Of a stretch of DNA of 64,000 bases, positions 21,873-33,722 are shown in pieces. The notes beneath the pieces are model-generated. The model was given only the letters and a program-made list of their open reading frames with translations. It was not told the DNA's origin and ran no database searches. Made by a program: the position numbers and the translations under genes. The DNA is from Knoxdaviesia capensis. Its lineage: Eukaryota; Ascomycota; Sordariomycetes; Microascales; Gondwanamycetaceae. The stretch is taken from the NCBI GenBank assembly GCA_001510575.1, contig LNGK01000007.1, positions 806,001 through 870,000 of the forward strand, written 5' to 3'. Numbering within the stretch: the first letter of the stretch is position 1; the number at the start of each line of letters is the position of its first letter.

Positions 21873-23228
21873 ATGTTGACGCCAAAGTACACCCGCGGCA
21901 AGCAGGGCACCAAGCGCATGCGCGCCACCGCCCTCGAGCGCGCCACCGCCAACGAGGACGAGTCGGTGAAGCGCGCCCGCCGGTTCCGGGGCGCCGCCGA
22001 CACGCCGATCTTGACGCTGCCGCTCGAGATCGTCGAGCAGATCTTCCTGCTCAGTCGCAACCTCGCCTTCCCGCGCGCCAGCCCGCTGCTCGGCCGCCAG
22101 CTGTCGGGCGCCAGCACCCTGGCCAAGGTCGTGTGCGTGGCCTTTGATATCCCGTGGGAGCGCTCGTTCGAGAAGATGCGCCGGGACAAGCAGATCCTGG
22201 GCGCCCTCACCGCCGATATCAACGATACCTTCGCCCAGCTTCGTCGCCCGCCTATGCAGCCGCCCATGCGTGAGGCCGCATCGCTAACCACGACCACCAT
22301 GGTGCAGAGTGTTCTGAATCAGGGCCGCATCTCGGCTGCTGCTCGTACTGGGAAGGTGTCGACCATGGGGTCGCTGTTCTCGGTCACCGGGCCGGTGCCG
22401 ACGCCGGAGGATGTCATGTTTCTAGTAGGTTTTCGCTTGTGTGGAGAGTAGTGGTGGGGATTACCCATCAAGTGGAAACACAGCACTAACCGGAATGCAC
22501 CTCCATAGAACGAAGTCCTCCAGTGCCCCTGGATGACGCTGGACATCCTTCTCCACGGCCAGAAGATCTGGTACAACGTGTGCGGGCGGCAGCGCGAGTT
22601 CTCGCACTACAACCTGTTCCTGCAGGCAGCCAACACGTCCGGAAACTGCCGCGACGACTGCGACCACCACCGCAACCACGAGTTCGACCCGCGCGAGTGC
22701 CTGATCCACGACTTCGCGGCGTTTGTGCGCGTGGTCGGCCTGGGCGTCAACCCGCAGATCACGTCGTTCGGCAAGTGGGTGCCGGTGCCGCGCGGCGTGT
22801 ACCTGCCGCGGCGGCTGATCCGCGCGGATCTGTCGACCGACGACTCGCTGCTGCTGTTCTGGATGATTGCGCACGGCGTGCAGCCGCACACGCTGTGCGA
22901 CTGGGAGGTGGCCAACGCGTTTGTGCACGAGGCCATGACCGACCGGCCGGCCGGCACCGACGACGTGGTGGTGGCGCTGCTGATGGACCACATCAAGTTT
23001 GCCGAGTGGCCGGTCGAGCACCTGGTCACGCAGCTGGCATTGCTGAAGAAGCGCGTGCTGGCGGGCGACAGCTCGCGCACCATGTTCCTGACGGTCGGCG
23101 TGCAGATGTATAACGCGCTGGTGGAGAAGGACCGGCTGTTGGCGCGGCGGTTCACCATCTTCATCAACCCGAAGCAGTTCATCCCGGACTATGGTACACG
23201 GACGATCCCCGATAGTCTGGCGGTGTGA
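21873..23228 (+). CDS. F-box-like fungal protein, 423 aa, one intron
   Basis: Exons 21873-22424 and 22509-23228. The intron has donor GTAGGT, branch CACTAAC and acceptor ATAG. Residues about 46-80 read ILTLPLEIVEQIFLLSRNLAFPRAS, an F-box-like LPxEIVEQIF helix that in other proteins binds Skp1 of SCF ubiquitin ligases. The start MLTPKYTRGKQGTKRMRAT is basic and may be a nuclear localisation signal. The second exon (NEVLQCPWMTLDILLHGQKI onward) has no repeat or known substrate-binding fold that I recognise and contains a Cys/His cluster (NCRDDCDHHRNH). The domain layout is typical of lineage-specific Eurotiomycete F-box-like proteins. Role in protein turnover is inferred only. It is the first host gene right of the RIP island and has a long CT-rich leader. 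Confidence 0.82.
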
Positions 23229-24505
23229 GGGTGAGGGAGAATATTGGGGCAAATGTTTGGGGGGATTTTTGGGTACCTTTCTGGTCTTTTTGGGGGGGTT
23301 TGCCTTGTGGGGTAGAATCTAGTTAGTGTGTGTGAATAGTTCGAACGTCCTCGGCTTCTTTGAACCTTTTTTCCCCCTTAGTCGGATGAAGTGTGAAGGA
23401 GTGGAATGAGAGAGAATCTTAATGATGTTTTTCTGGGACATGCGTCTTTATCTATCCGGAATGCCTCGTCTTACCACGTTCCACTGAGGAACATGCCCAT
23501 GTATAGCCGGCAGACCACGCCGGCTGTTGCCTCACGGGGGGTGTGTTAGTGTGTAGCACGGCTCCGGCTTTTTGCGGGTGGGGGTGCAGGAAATGAACGG
23601 AGAAGAAAATGAAGAAAAAAAAGAAGAAAAAAAAAGAAGAAAAAAAGAAGAAAAAAAGGCCAAGACGTGCAGGACACTTTTTATCCAGGGCGCAAGAGAT
23701 ATCAAGCCACGACAAGACGAAATGGGACAGCCGCGGAGATGACGACGGCCGTAGGGGGCCCCTCTCTTAAAATCGGGGGAGCTCGACAACAGTGAAAAAA
23801 AAACACCTATCAGATGGAGACAGAAAAGTCTAGCGAAGGAGCTGTGTGTCCACTGTCTCCATGTGGACACTGCAAAAAGCAACCCTGGTGGGCCGGGTGT
23901 GCTGAATTATCTTATCAATCTCTCGCCACCAGCAAGATCTTGGCAGGTTATATTGGCTCACGTATGGGTCCAGCGAGCTGGGGTCCTTTTTTTTTGTAAA
24001 GAAACGAGGAGGATGGCTCTTGAGGAGCGGAAAACGAGAAAACAGCGAAAGATAAAAGAGAACAGCAAGAATTCGATGAGAAAGAGGGGGAAAGCACGCT
24101 TTTGAGGATCGGGCGGATCTCGCCGATCGCTTCAAGACACAACGAAAGAAGCGTGGGAAAAAGAGACCGCCGGTGAGCCCGCAACACAACACCAACGAAG
24201 TGTCACAGTTCCGCCAGAATGCTGGAGAGAGGAAGCGCGGAGAAGAAGAACCAGAGAAGGGATCGCGAGATTCAGGTCGAAATCGACAAAAAAAAAGCCC
24301 GGGTGGTACGTAAGCCGCGTTACGCACTTACACAGGATATGCAGCTATTGGCAATATGCATGTAGTGGGGATATGCCAGAGAAGGAACGGTGCTCTTCGC
24401 GGTTCTTTCCCGAACTGTGTGCGGTTAATCGCAGATCTTCTCATCGGTGAGAAATGCGTATAACGGGGTGTGGTTTCTGTATTGCTTTGCTTCTCTGCTC
24501 TTCAG

Positions 24506-24539
<34 letters not shown>

Positions 24540-25767
24540 CTATGGGCTCCTGGTCTGTCTCTCTTCTCCAACCTTTGTCCATGCTGTGTTCTGTGTCCCG
24601 CCCTCTTCTCCGCTTGGCTCACCCGGGCCCTCTCTACGTCAGTGACAACCACGACATCTCACACCACCGCACCTCGCCTGAAGAGCGCGATTGTCTGTCT
24701 GTCCCGCTCCCCAAAGCAGCCGATGGCGATGGCCGGTGTAAACCACCCAGAAATGCCCGCCAAGCGAAGCCCAGCATCTGTGGAAACACGAAAATTACCC
24801 TCATAAGCACGCAACGAGCACCCGACCCTACGCCCTTCACCCATGCCCACTCACTAAAAAGACCAAGCCGAAAACTCCACTGGTCTCTGACCTGTGCTTA
24901 TCAGATGGGCTTCTCGGCATCATCTCTCCCTGTCAAAGACCCTCCAAATATCCATGCCACTTTCTCTTGCTTTTATTCCTTTCTCACCCACACAAATCAT
25001 CAGCCAAGTGTCGCACGCAATTCGCCAAGCGTCAGTAGTGTTCCTATAGTCTGACGAGAAAAAAAATCGAAGCGAGAGAGGGTCATTCACCATCACTCCC
25101 AACAGAGACCAGAAGAAGGGTCCCTCTATAGATGGCCTGAACCAAAAACCCTGAACTGTCGTCCTCCCCCGCTTCTTAAGCTTGTCCCAGATTCGTTCCA
25201 GCCGGCTGCGATTGGTAGCCCCTACCGTCATTTTTTTTTCCTCTCGTCCTCTTCTCAGCTTCGCGTTTTCTTCCCTCCTCTCTTCCCAACTTTCCGCCTT
25301 CTTATCAATCTCACCAGTTGATTAAATTCTCGTCGATCGCGCCGGAAAGAAAGAAAAGAAGAGAAAAAAAGAGGAAGAAAAAGGCAACAACTGGACCTAC
25401 ATATAAATTAAACGAATTACGAAATCAAGCCTGGGTCCTTCCCGTTTGGTTCTCCTCCCGGTCGTGCCTGACCGTTTGCTTTTTCGCCAAGAGCGTCAAC
25501 CTGGTTATGTGACTTGGGAAACCGCTCCATCACTGCTGCATAGTTCCTTCCTTGTGACTTCTTCTACACCCGCCTCCCCTCTCCATCGTCTCTTTCTCTT
25601 CTAGTGCTCTTATTTTTCTCCTCGCTTTTTCTTCATCTTTTCCCTCTCTCTTTTCTGTGCAGCGGGATCGATCACCATCTTCATATCTCTTATTCTCTGT
25701 ATAGCTTCCTTTGCTCCCTAATATATACGTCACCTGATTCCCCTCCTTACCCCCTCCAGTCCAAAAA
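23229..25767. other. Intergenic, CT-rich leader of the CREG-like gene
   Basis: Contains an AAG-rich tract (23605-23660), a (GA)n run (24511-24539) and pyrimidine-rich DNA leading to 25767. No frame with a domain or plausible splicing was found. Confidence 0.5.
24511..24539. repeat. (GA)n microsatellite
   Basis: About 14 GA dinucleotides in a row in intergenic DNA. Confidence 0.95.
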
Positions 25768-26754
25768 ATGAAGCTGGCCACGCTTCTCGCTGCCGGCGTG
25801 TCCGCCGCCTCGGTGTCGGCCACCGCCCTGCGCTCCGACGACTCCGTCTCCGTGCACGCCTCGTCGCTGCCCGGCCGCATCCCCACCTCGCGCGAGTCGG
25901 CCGTGCTGGGCCGCCGCATCCTGGCCCTCTCCAAGCTGGCCGACCTGTCGACCGTGTTCCCCACCCCCGCCCACCCCGCTGCGGACGCCGATGGCGCTGC
26001 TGCTGCTGCTGCTGCTCCTGCCGCCGAGGGCCTCGCCGGCGTGCCCATCTCCCTGATGGACTATTACGCCGACTGCGAGGACTCGGGCAACCCCACCCTG
26101 CTCGCCATCTCCATCGCCACCACCTTCCGCAACACCCAGGCCGGCTCCAACATCTCGCTTAGTCTGCGCTGGATCCCGCCCTACCCGCCCGCCCGCCGCA
26201 TGGCCGCCCCCGACCGCCCCGCCGCCCCGGGCTTCGCCGCCCGCGTCGTCGACGCCGTGCGCCACTTCTTCGGCCTCACCCCGCTCAACCGCGCGCCCCC
26301 GCACCCCGCCTTCTCCACCCCGGACTCGGTGCCGTACTCCGCCGCCAACCTGCCGCGCGTGAGCCTGATCGGCTACGTCGAGCCCATCTCCCTGCACGGC
26401 GCCGACCCCGCCACCCTCGCCGCCTGCTTCGTGGCCACCCACCCCGACGCCCGCTACTGGCTGCCCGGCAACCCCATCCACAAGTCCGAGTGGGCCCGCC
26501 TGGTCGTGACCCACGTGTACTGGGTCGGCGGCTTCGGCGACCGCGCCTATATCGGCTGGATCCCGCTCGACGAGTGGCAGAGCGTCACCGCCGACGAGTG
26601 GAAGGACGTCACCCTCCCGGGGGAGAAGCCGGGCTGGAGCGAGTGGGCGGTCGCTGGACCCGACACCGCCAACTACATCAAGGCCCATGATGCCGCCGCC
26701 GCCGCCGTCGAGGCGTCCGTCAATCTCGACAACGACCTGCGGATCAAGAACTAA
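25768..26754 (+). CDS. Secreted CREG-like, FMN-binding split-barrel protein, 328 aa
   Basis: A single exon. Residues 1-20 (MKLATLLAAGVSAASVSATA) form a signal peptide, so the protein should enter the secretory pathway. The core from about residue 94 (ISLMDYYADCEDSGNPTLLA) through SNISLSLRW, PRVSLIGYVEPI, CFVATHPDARYWLPGNPIHK and YWVGGFGDRAYIGWIPLDEW matches the pyridoxamine 5'-phosphate oxidase-like fold of the CREG family. The Trp-Val-Gly-Gly-Phe-Gly-Asp segment is characteristic. CREG relatives are glycoproteins that often lack enzymatic activity, so catalysis is not claimed. A GCT repeat encodes an Ala tract (about residues 77-84), and an extra Pro/Ala-rich loop (PPARRMAAPDRPAAPG) interrupts the barrel. 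NIS may be an N-glycosylation site. It is convergent with the minus-strand gene ending at 27301. Confidence 0.87.
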   Translation: MKLATLLAAGVSAASVSATALRSDDSVSVHASSLPGRIPTSRESAVLGRRILALSKLADLSTVFPTPAHPAADADGAAAAAAAPAAEGLAGVPISLMDYYADCEDSGNPTLLAISIATTFRNTQAGSNISLSLRWIPPYPPARRMAAPDRPAAPGFAARVVDAVRHFFGLTPLNRAPPHPAFSTPDSVPYSAANLPRVSLIGYVEPISLHGADPATLAACFVATHPDARYWLPGNPIHKSEWARLVVTHVYWVGGFGDRAYIGWIPLDEWQSVTADEWKDVTLPGEKPGWSEWAVAGPDTANYIKAHDAAAAAVEASVNLDNDLRIKN

Positions 26755-27300
26755 GGTTCTGTGCCTGTCAGTGAAGAGCCCGCTTCAACTGCCTTTTTTT
26801 TCCTCGTCTGATGCCCACTGAGATTGGGTTCAACCACGAAAATACACCGGCACCTGTCTTGGGTTGTTTTTCATGTCTTCCCATCAGCATCATTCCTCTT
26901 CCTGTCCTATAGCTGGTCTCGCCGCTCTCATGTTGTACGAAAACGAGAATGAAGGTTCACCGCTCTTCAGGTTGTACACACTCATATATTGCCATTGAAT
27001 ACGAATTATTATGAGATCATTATTTATTACTTTTTATAACATAGGACACTTCCCTCCCTCCTGGTACTACCACCCCGGATAATAATAAAAAAGAGTTAAA
27101 TAAAACGAAGTGGTGATAATACGTGTCTCGACGAGGAATACACTCCTCCGCTCTTCACAGAAGAGGTTGAAGCGAAACGAAAACGTAGCCAAAAAAAATT
27201 TTAATAACTTAGATGCAGCATATATGCTTCAACATGGAAACTAAAAAAAATCCAAACAAAAAGTAGGTGTCGAGGGTAAAAGAAAGGAGGAACCCGGGCA
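26755..27300. other. Convergent 3' intergenic region
   Basis: AT-rich spacer with AATAATAATAAAAAA-type runs between two convergent genes. It probably holds both 3' UTRs and polyadenylation sites. Confidence 0.5.
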
Positions 27301-30190
27301 TCAGTCCACCCGGATAATCACATGGTACGCCAACGCGCCCGCCTCGCGGATCGCACACGACAGACACCCGCGCCGCCGCCGGCTGATCAGCGCGTTCCAC
27401 CCCTTCTCGGCACACAGCGCGCGCACCAGCACCTCCATGTCCGACCCGAACATGCGGCTCTTGGACTCGATGTGCATTTTCGCCGGCGGCGCGCCGTCCG
27501 CCGCCGCGGTCGCCGCGGCCGCGCTGATGGCCCTGGTGCTGCTGCTGCTGGCGCTCGCGGACGACGACGACGCCGCCGCGGGGTTTGCGGGCGCGGCGGG
27601 CCAGTCGAGCGGGCGGCGCTGCAGGATCGGCGAGGTCGGCGTCGGGGAGATGGGCGCGCGGGTGTCAGCGTTTGCGAAGGTCGTCACACAGTCGATCACG
27701 AGGACGCGGGCGGCCGGGGCCGACGTGCCCGGTTGGGAGGCGGTTGTGTGGCCGGCGGGCTGGTGGTCGGTGCTGTGGAGGAGGTCCTGCAGCGTCTCAG
27801 TGCGGCGGAGGAGGAGGTCGGACAGGTGGATCACGGTGTATGTGAAGAACTTATGCAGAGGATGGCCTATATGAGACAGCAGCGGTCAGCAACGCGCGGA
27901 AACGAAAAGCAAAAGCAAAAAGTCAAAGGGTGTACGTTCACTTACATGCGGTGATTGGGGGTGCTGGCGACGGTCTATCCGCAAACGAATTCTCAGAGAT
28001 GTCGATCTGCCGGATAGTCGGGCTCGTCGGCGCACTGACAATGCGCACATGCGACGACGCCACACACGGGTGGGCTGTCACGAACTGGATATCATGCGCA
28101 AGATCGAACCGCGCGTCTTTGCTGGTGCCGAGCGCCTCCGACGTGATGCTGAACATGATGGACGAGCGGTACCGCCGCGACTTGAAGCCTCGCAGGTGGC
28201 TACCCTCCGGGTCGGGCACCGGGGACAGGTCCACGGACTTCAGCTCGATGCGGATCTTGGCCGGCCGGTGCAGGTAGTTGCCTTCCACCGGCATGATGAA
28301 GTCCGCGGCGAACACCATCGGCGAGTCCGTGCTGCCGAAGATGCACGACTCCCGTTCGATCGCTACCTTGTTCCACAGCCGGGCGCGAATGCCAACGTTG
28401 GTGGTCTCGTCCGAAATCTCGTCGGCTACTACATCTACCCAATGGCCACTAAGTCCCGTAGGGAGGATATCGCTAGACAGCCACCCCATGCACTCGGCCG
28501 TACCTTGCGCAGCTCCCACAACCCGTCCGAGGATATTTGCCGTGCTCCAGAAGCTCTTTCCACGATACACAAACCCACCAGCCAGGCTAGCATATGTCCC
28601 AAGCTCAGCAAGAGCCTCGGTATCACTTTCAAGCAGACTAGCCATAAGGAGATGCGGCATGCCTTCTCCGGGGAGAACCAGTCCACAGAGATACATTCTA
28701 GAGAGCCACCCCGACGCATGCAGAGTAGCAGACACTTTCCGCCGTCGGGAAGGGCCATGGGTTAGCGTCAGCGGTGCCGGGCTCGCACCCCGGGAGACAC
28801 TTTCCGAGACTCGCGGGGTTGAGGGTGTGGCAAAGTGCGCGATGTGGACATTCGAAGAAGACAGCTTCGGGCGCTCCAGCAAACTTTCTTTCGGGGTAAG
28901 GAGTCCGTGCCCATTGATTCGGAACTCCACCGCATCGATGCCCGGCCACCGAATCTTCCGCGCAAAATGGGCCAGTCCGTTAACCTGGCGGTCGCCGTGT
29001 CGGCCTCGGATCACGTATTTAACACCATCAGTCTGTTTGGGGGTGCGGAGGATACCTGAATGGTGAAGAGCTGACATTCGGCGGCCCAAAGATGTTAGCC
29101 AGTGTGACGGCTTAGCCGCCGGCAATATAACAGGTGGGGGGGTTGGAGCTGGTGGCGGCGCTTTGTCGGCCTCCATGTTCTCCAGCCATGCCCGGGCAAG
29201 GTGCAAAGACCACTTCACAGAGTTCGTAGCCTCCTTTTCGAATTTGCGAATGACAGCAGGGTTGATGCTGCACAGCCCTTCTTCTTCCCCAGCGGTGAGG
29301 GCGTCCAGACGAATAAGCATTTCACAAGCGAGGAGGATTTGGAGGAGAAGCCAGAACTTCTCGTCGCTTCTCAGGGTCGTCTCTTCGGAGTCGTCGTTTG
29401 TCGGGTTGGCGTCGTCATCAACTTCATCGCCCGAGTCTGTACCCCATAAGATCTGGCCAACACGGAGTCGCCATTCAATGTGCGAAAAGTCGATCCAGGC
29501 GTTGGGCATGGCGAGAATCTGGAGAATGGCGTAGATCTGGGTGGAAAGGCTGTGTGTCTGGCCTTTCTCTAGGGGGCGCATGGGAGGGTGGATGACGTGA
29601 TGGAAGAGTTCGTTGTAAAGTTCCATGCGGTTTGAATGATCACCGCGGATGCCGTGATATCTCTGGCTATTCTTAATCAGCAGAGAAATGATGTCGTTTT
29701 CCGTCATCGGCCGAAGCCATCTCCCTGAGTTGAGCAAGCGGTGTCGCTGCTCCAAGATAGCTTGGTCCCGCGATCCGTGCTTGTCAAATCCAAACTGCTC
29801 GTCCTGGAGTGAGTCCGATACCGAAAGCTCGAGCGCGGCCTGGTAGCCCATGGTGGCTTTCTCTAGGCCTTGCATGCTCAACATGCTCGGGCGTTCGCGA
29901 CATTTCGGATAAAAGTGAGGTCTCCGCTTTTCCGGCGCGGCCATAAACCACGACACCGGCGACAGGTCGCCTAGAGCATGCCGTGTGATATGCGGCCATG
30001 CGGAGACAAAGCTCCAGGCCTGGTTGTCGATTCTGGCGTGATCGGTGAGATCGCGGATCTCTAACTGTTCGTCCCAAGGGAAAGCTACCGACGGATGCGG
30101 GGCACCAATGTGGTGGCCCTCGCTCCGTGCGAAGAACTGGGGAGCTCCCGAAAAGAGCTGCTCCAGCTCCGAATCGGTGAGAGCAGCCAT
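27301..30190 (-). CDS. Conserved fungal protein of unknown function, 936 aa
   Basis: Minus-strand exons 30190-27946 and 27866-27301, with intron donor GTAAGT and acceptor ATAG, joined in phase to give 936 residues. Start MAALTDSELEQLFSGAPQFF. I do not recognise a named domain. The amino half is Trp/His-rich and looks globular and helical (SFVSAWPHITRHALGDLSPVS, SGRWLRPMTENDIISLLIKN). An acidic stretch (DSGDEVDDDANPTNDDSEE, about residues 250-268) and a Pro-rich linker near 345-360 separate it from a second half. That half has a conserved-looking segment (GLVLPGEGMPHLLMASLLES, YASLAGGFVYRGKSFWS) with Gly-rich turns. The second exon ends in an Ala/Ser-rich insert and a short folded tail (EVLVRALCAEKGWNALISRR). 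No signal peptide or clear membrane segment, so probably intracellular. Confidence 0.75.
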
Positions 30191-30782
30191 AATTCGGTTC
30201 AGCTTGAGAACTGGCTTCAGAGGCGGCGGTTTCTCGCTTCCTGGAGGTGGGGGTGATGGGAGAGGTTTGTTTGCGTTGAGTTGCGATATGTTGGAATGTG
30301 AGGATCGCGGGGGTTTCTAGACAGTGGTCGAAGAAATAGAGTTGAGATACATAGTCAGCTTGGGGGAAACACCTCTTATGTTGAAATCCCCTCGAATAAT
30401 GGGCCGGCCTACCTCCCTCTCCACCGAGGGACCCAAATTTGGTGTATATATTCCACAGAAAACGACCAAAAAAAAAAAGGAACAAAAAGTCCGCCACATG
30501 TAACAAATGCGCAGGAACCGGCGAGCGTCCGACAAACGAAAATTCGAAGGTGGTCACTGGACCACCCTGCTCCTTTGAGGGACTGTTCGAGACCTTCGTC
30601 GCACCAAAATTGCGGGATATCAACCACCCAAATCGTCGCTCACCAGATGGCAGGCCAGGTGTGGTATGATTTCCTTGGTTCTGGTGCTGCTGAAGGGTTT
30701 CCGAATAGGCGTGCCACCACCGGATTTCCGTGCCGAGGCCCTCAGCTGATGCCTATTACAAAACAATCAAGGCGAAACTCAC

Positions 30783-31130
30783 CAGTCCATTCCAATCATT
30801 CGGCGGCGGCAAAAACTCCATGCTCTGCGCAACATGAACCGTCTTTTGTCTTCTCCCAAGAGATCTCGTCAGACTCAACAGGTTAGAGAAAAACTTTCGC
30901 CGAACTGTCAGCGACCGTTTGCGGCTGGCGTCGTTTTCTGCGCCGACGGCATCGACACTAGGCCCGGCATTGTCGTCTGTCGCCATCTCCCGATCGGATG
31001 AAGTCGTGCTGGCGGCTTTCAACATGCCCCATCTTCGCGGCCCCGTCGCCGTAGGTGATTTCGATCGGCCAGCGTATTCTTTCGGCGCGGAGATCTCGGA
31101 CCGGGGTTGAGAAAATATCGACGACGGCAT
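30783..31130 (-). CDS. Possible small hypothetical gene, first exon only
   Basis: An open frame from ATG at 31130 to a GTGAGT donor at 30782 encodes 116 residues: MPSSIFSQPRSEISAPKEYA, then a basic segment (KRSLTVRRKFFSNLLSLTRS) and SMEFLPPPNDWNGL. In the same frame beyond a possible 42-base intron (ending CAGCTGAG near 30741) the reading continues LGTEIRWWHAYSETLQQHQN. After that the structure is unclear: another GTGAGC donor lies near 30650 and two frames look equally plausible. I do not recognise the protein. It lies directly upstream of, and on the same strand as, the 936-aa gene, and may instead belong to that gene's leader. Confidence 0.35.
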
Positions 31131-33063
31131 CCCGGCGGCGGAGGGAAAAGAAAGAGAGAAGAAAAAGATTCTTCCAAGGCCAAGGTTGAATTAAATCGAA
31201 TTCGGTTTGTGTGCGCCTTTGCGCTTCATGCCCTGGTTTCGTCGTCGTCGGTTGCTCTTTCCGCGATACCGTCTCTTGCTGGAAGGAGCCAGTTTTCGAT
31301 CGCTCCTTCCCGATGTTGTCGCGATCGCAGGAAAATTCCCGCTCGAGAAAATATTAAAATAAATGGAATAAAATCTAGCGATAAAATCTAGCGATAATCA
31401 AGAAGCGTCAAAAAAATATTGGAAAAAGAGATGGATAAAACCGTCTATTGTCTGTGAAGATCGGGTATGTTTCGTCTATCTTAGTGCATTTGATCATTCA
31501 CCATCGTCGACGCCACTTCATCCAGAAATACAAGATCAAGAAGGGAAGGGAAAGACCAGAAAAGAGTAAGCAAGAGTAAGCAAGAAGAAAAGGCGGGTTG
31601 AGAGAAAGAGAACACGGCGTGCTGATGGAGTTTCCAGTTGGAGATCGCGACGTATTCTGTTCTCACTCACCCTCACCAAGTTGTTATTAGCCCACCACGG
31701 CTATCAACCTCACAAACCACTTAAGTCCCGGCCACCCTCCCTCATCTCCCGTTCCCGCAGCCATCAGGATCCAAGAATATTCTGGTTCTGAGATGGATTG
31801 CTACATCGCTAAAGTTTCATTACGGGCTGATTTCACGGTCTCCATAGATACATGCACTGATCAGAAAGTTGATAAGCACCCATCTGGGAAATGGTCAGCC
31901 CGCCCAGCATCGAGCGGCACACCCCTCCCAAAAAGCGAGATGTCGGATGTACGAGCACCGTACATAGGGGTTGGGCGCATAGGCTTAAGGTTTTGGAATG
32001 CGCATCAAAAGGAGGCACGCCCACCCAGCCTTTGGTAGCGAGAACGTTGGTTTGGATGAGTCTATGCATAACGCGGCTTTTCGAATCGCGTCCCAGCTTA
32101 CCCTGTGGTGAGTTCGGGCTCGGCGGAGAAAAGTATCTTTGCGTCGTCAACAAACGCGAGCTTCGAGTGCCAGAGGGATGGCTTTAATTAAATCTTTGAG
32201 CAAGTGGGCATCTCCAGTTCACTATGTACAGTACTCTCTCCGTTCAACATGGGCTACCCAATATGCTCCGTTAATTCAAGAAGGTGACGAATCCAAGGCA
32301 AGGAGTTCCTCCCACATCACGGTCGGGGAGGAGAGGTTCAGAAGATCCAGAAACATATGGCCTATTCCAGACGCCACGGGAACTTTTTCTAGACTGGATC
32401 TCTGTCAGATATCAGCAACTTTCTTTCCATGAGGCTTGGCTTCGGGGAGAACTGCATCTCAGAAGATCATTGGTAGACTCTTTGATATAAGTTTCCATCG
32501 ACTTGCACGGTCATTTATTTGCCGATGGTGACAATTACCCAAGTCTGCTCGTGGCAGATGGCTTAATCGGAAATGGAAGCATTTCCTCTTGATCCTTGCA
32601 CCTGCATCTTCCTTCCTCCCATAACACTGGATCTGGGCTGGCAACCTGGCACAGCTAGGGGGTTGACGACCCATAAACGAAGTTCTAGAATAGGGCTAAC
32701 GGACACCATGCGCCGCCAGCGATCCGATTGGTAGGCCTCAAGACGGAGCCCGTAATGATCAGTTATTGTAATATACCGTTGCAGTTGAGCAAGTCGAATG
32801 ATACTCAAGCAGTCGACTCAGGGCTGGAGACAAAACTTTCAAACTTCGCAATCAGAGCCAGCAGTCACGAGATTGAGACTGTGCCGGTTCATATGCGCGC
32901 CGTAACTCATTAGAGCAATGTAAATGAATGCCAGAAAAGAGTGTCAATAGCGGATGCATGAAGTTGCTCATTCTCACCTCATCTCGCTCGTGGTCCCTCT
33001 TCTCTTCATTTTATAAGGGTTCATTCAAATATGCATGTACAGTACAGGAAGGAGATCATTGTC

Positions 33064-33079
33064 TGTACTGTACAGTACA
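33064..33079. repeat. 16-bp perfect palindrome
   Basis: TGTACTGTACAGTACA equals its own reverse complement. Related ACTGTACAGTA-type palindromes lie within 100 bases on both sides. Confidence 0.9.
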
Positions 33080-33480
33080 TACAGGACGCCGAGTCCCTGA
33101 GGCAGCCTAATCTGGGGCTATCTGCAGACTGGAAGACTACTGTACAGTACTTACGAGTCTACGAGTACAAAGATGACTTCTGATATTAGAATCCGAACCA
33201 TAAACATCCTTCTGGATCCTGGCCTTACGGGTCAAAGAAGGCACAGGTGTGGAGTATTACATAGCGGGTGCGGATAGAATGTGTGCCAAAAAGAAGCAAC
33301 TGAAAACCGGCCATGGGAAGTCAGCATGCACTTCCACGGAGTTTAAGATTACTCGACTTGATTGCGTCTGCCTATACGAAATACTTTGGATGATGGTCTG
33401 GCTAGTCTTGATTCTAATCAAGCAAAATTGGTTTGCAGAATTCCTTGGCGCGTAATAACCGGGTTGGAAGTTCACATCAC

Positions 33481-33516
33481 ACACCCTAACCCTGATATAC
33501 ACCCTAACCCTGATAT
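33481..33516. repeat. Telomere-like 18-bp tandem repeat
   Basis: Two exact copies of ACACCCTAACCCTGATAT, each carrying CCCTAACCCT, the complement of the TTAGGG fungal telomere repeat. Confidence 0.9.
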
Positions 33517-33722
33517 ATACACTTCAACACAATAATCCAAGTCGTGCTTTTCCGTCCTACACACGGACATAAAGACATCTAACACTCATTCACATCTTAA
33601 AATAAATGACGGCTTCCTACAAAGATGGGATGGTTTAGGCAGAGTCTGTGTACCAAGACCCAAAAAGGTTCATCTCGCATTATTGGGTTTTAAGGGGGTG
33701 ATATCGTAGGTGATATTTCGCA

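Larger units (their letters stand above)
31131..33722. other. Intergenic, no gene seen
   Basis: 2.6 kb with AT-rich patches (31330-31440), a cluster of TGTACAGTAC palindromes (32225, 33036, 33064, 33139) and an 18-bp telomere-like tandem repeat (33481-33516). All frames are short and without recognisable domains. Confidence 0.5.

Noticed and set aside
22461..23252. 263-codon minus-strand frame opposite F-box exon 2
   Set aside because: Arg/His/Val-rich shadow. It would also run across the intron and splice sites of the plus-strand gene.
25747..26688. 313-codon minus-strand frame opposite the CREG-like gene
   Set aside because: Gly/Val-rich antisense shadow. The sense frame has a signal peptide and the family motifs.
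29784..30623. 279-codon minus-strand frame overlapping the start of the 936-aa gene
   Set aside because: It overlaps the conserved-looking N-terminus in another frame. Only its first part may belong to the small upstream gene, and the rest is a shadow.
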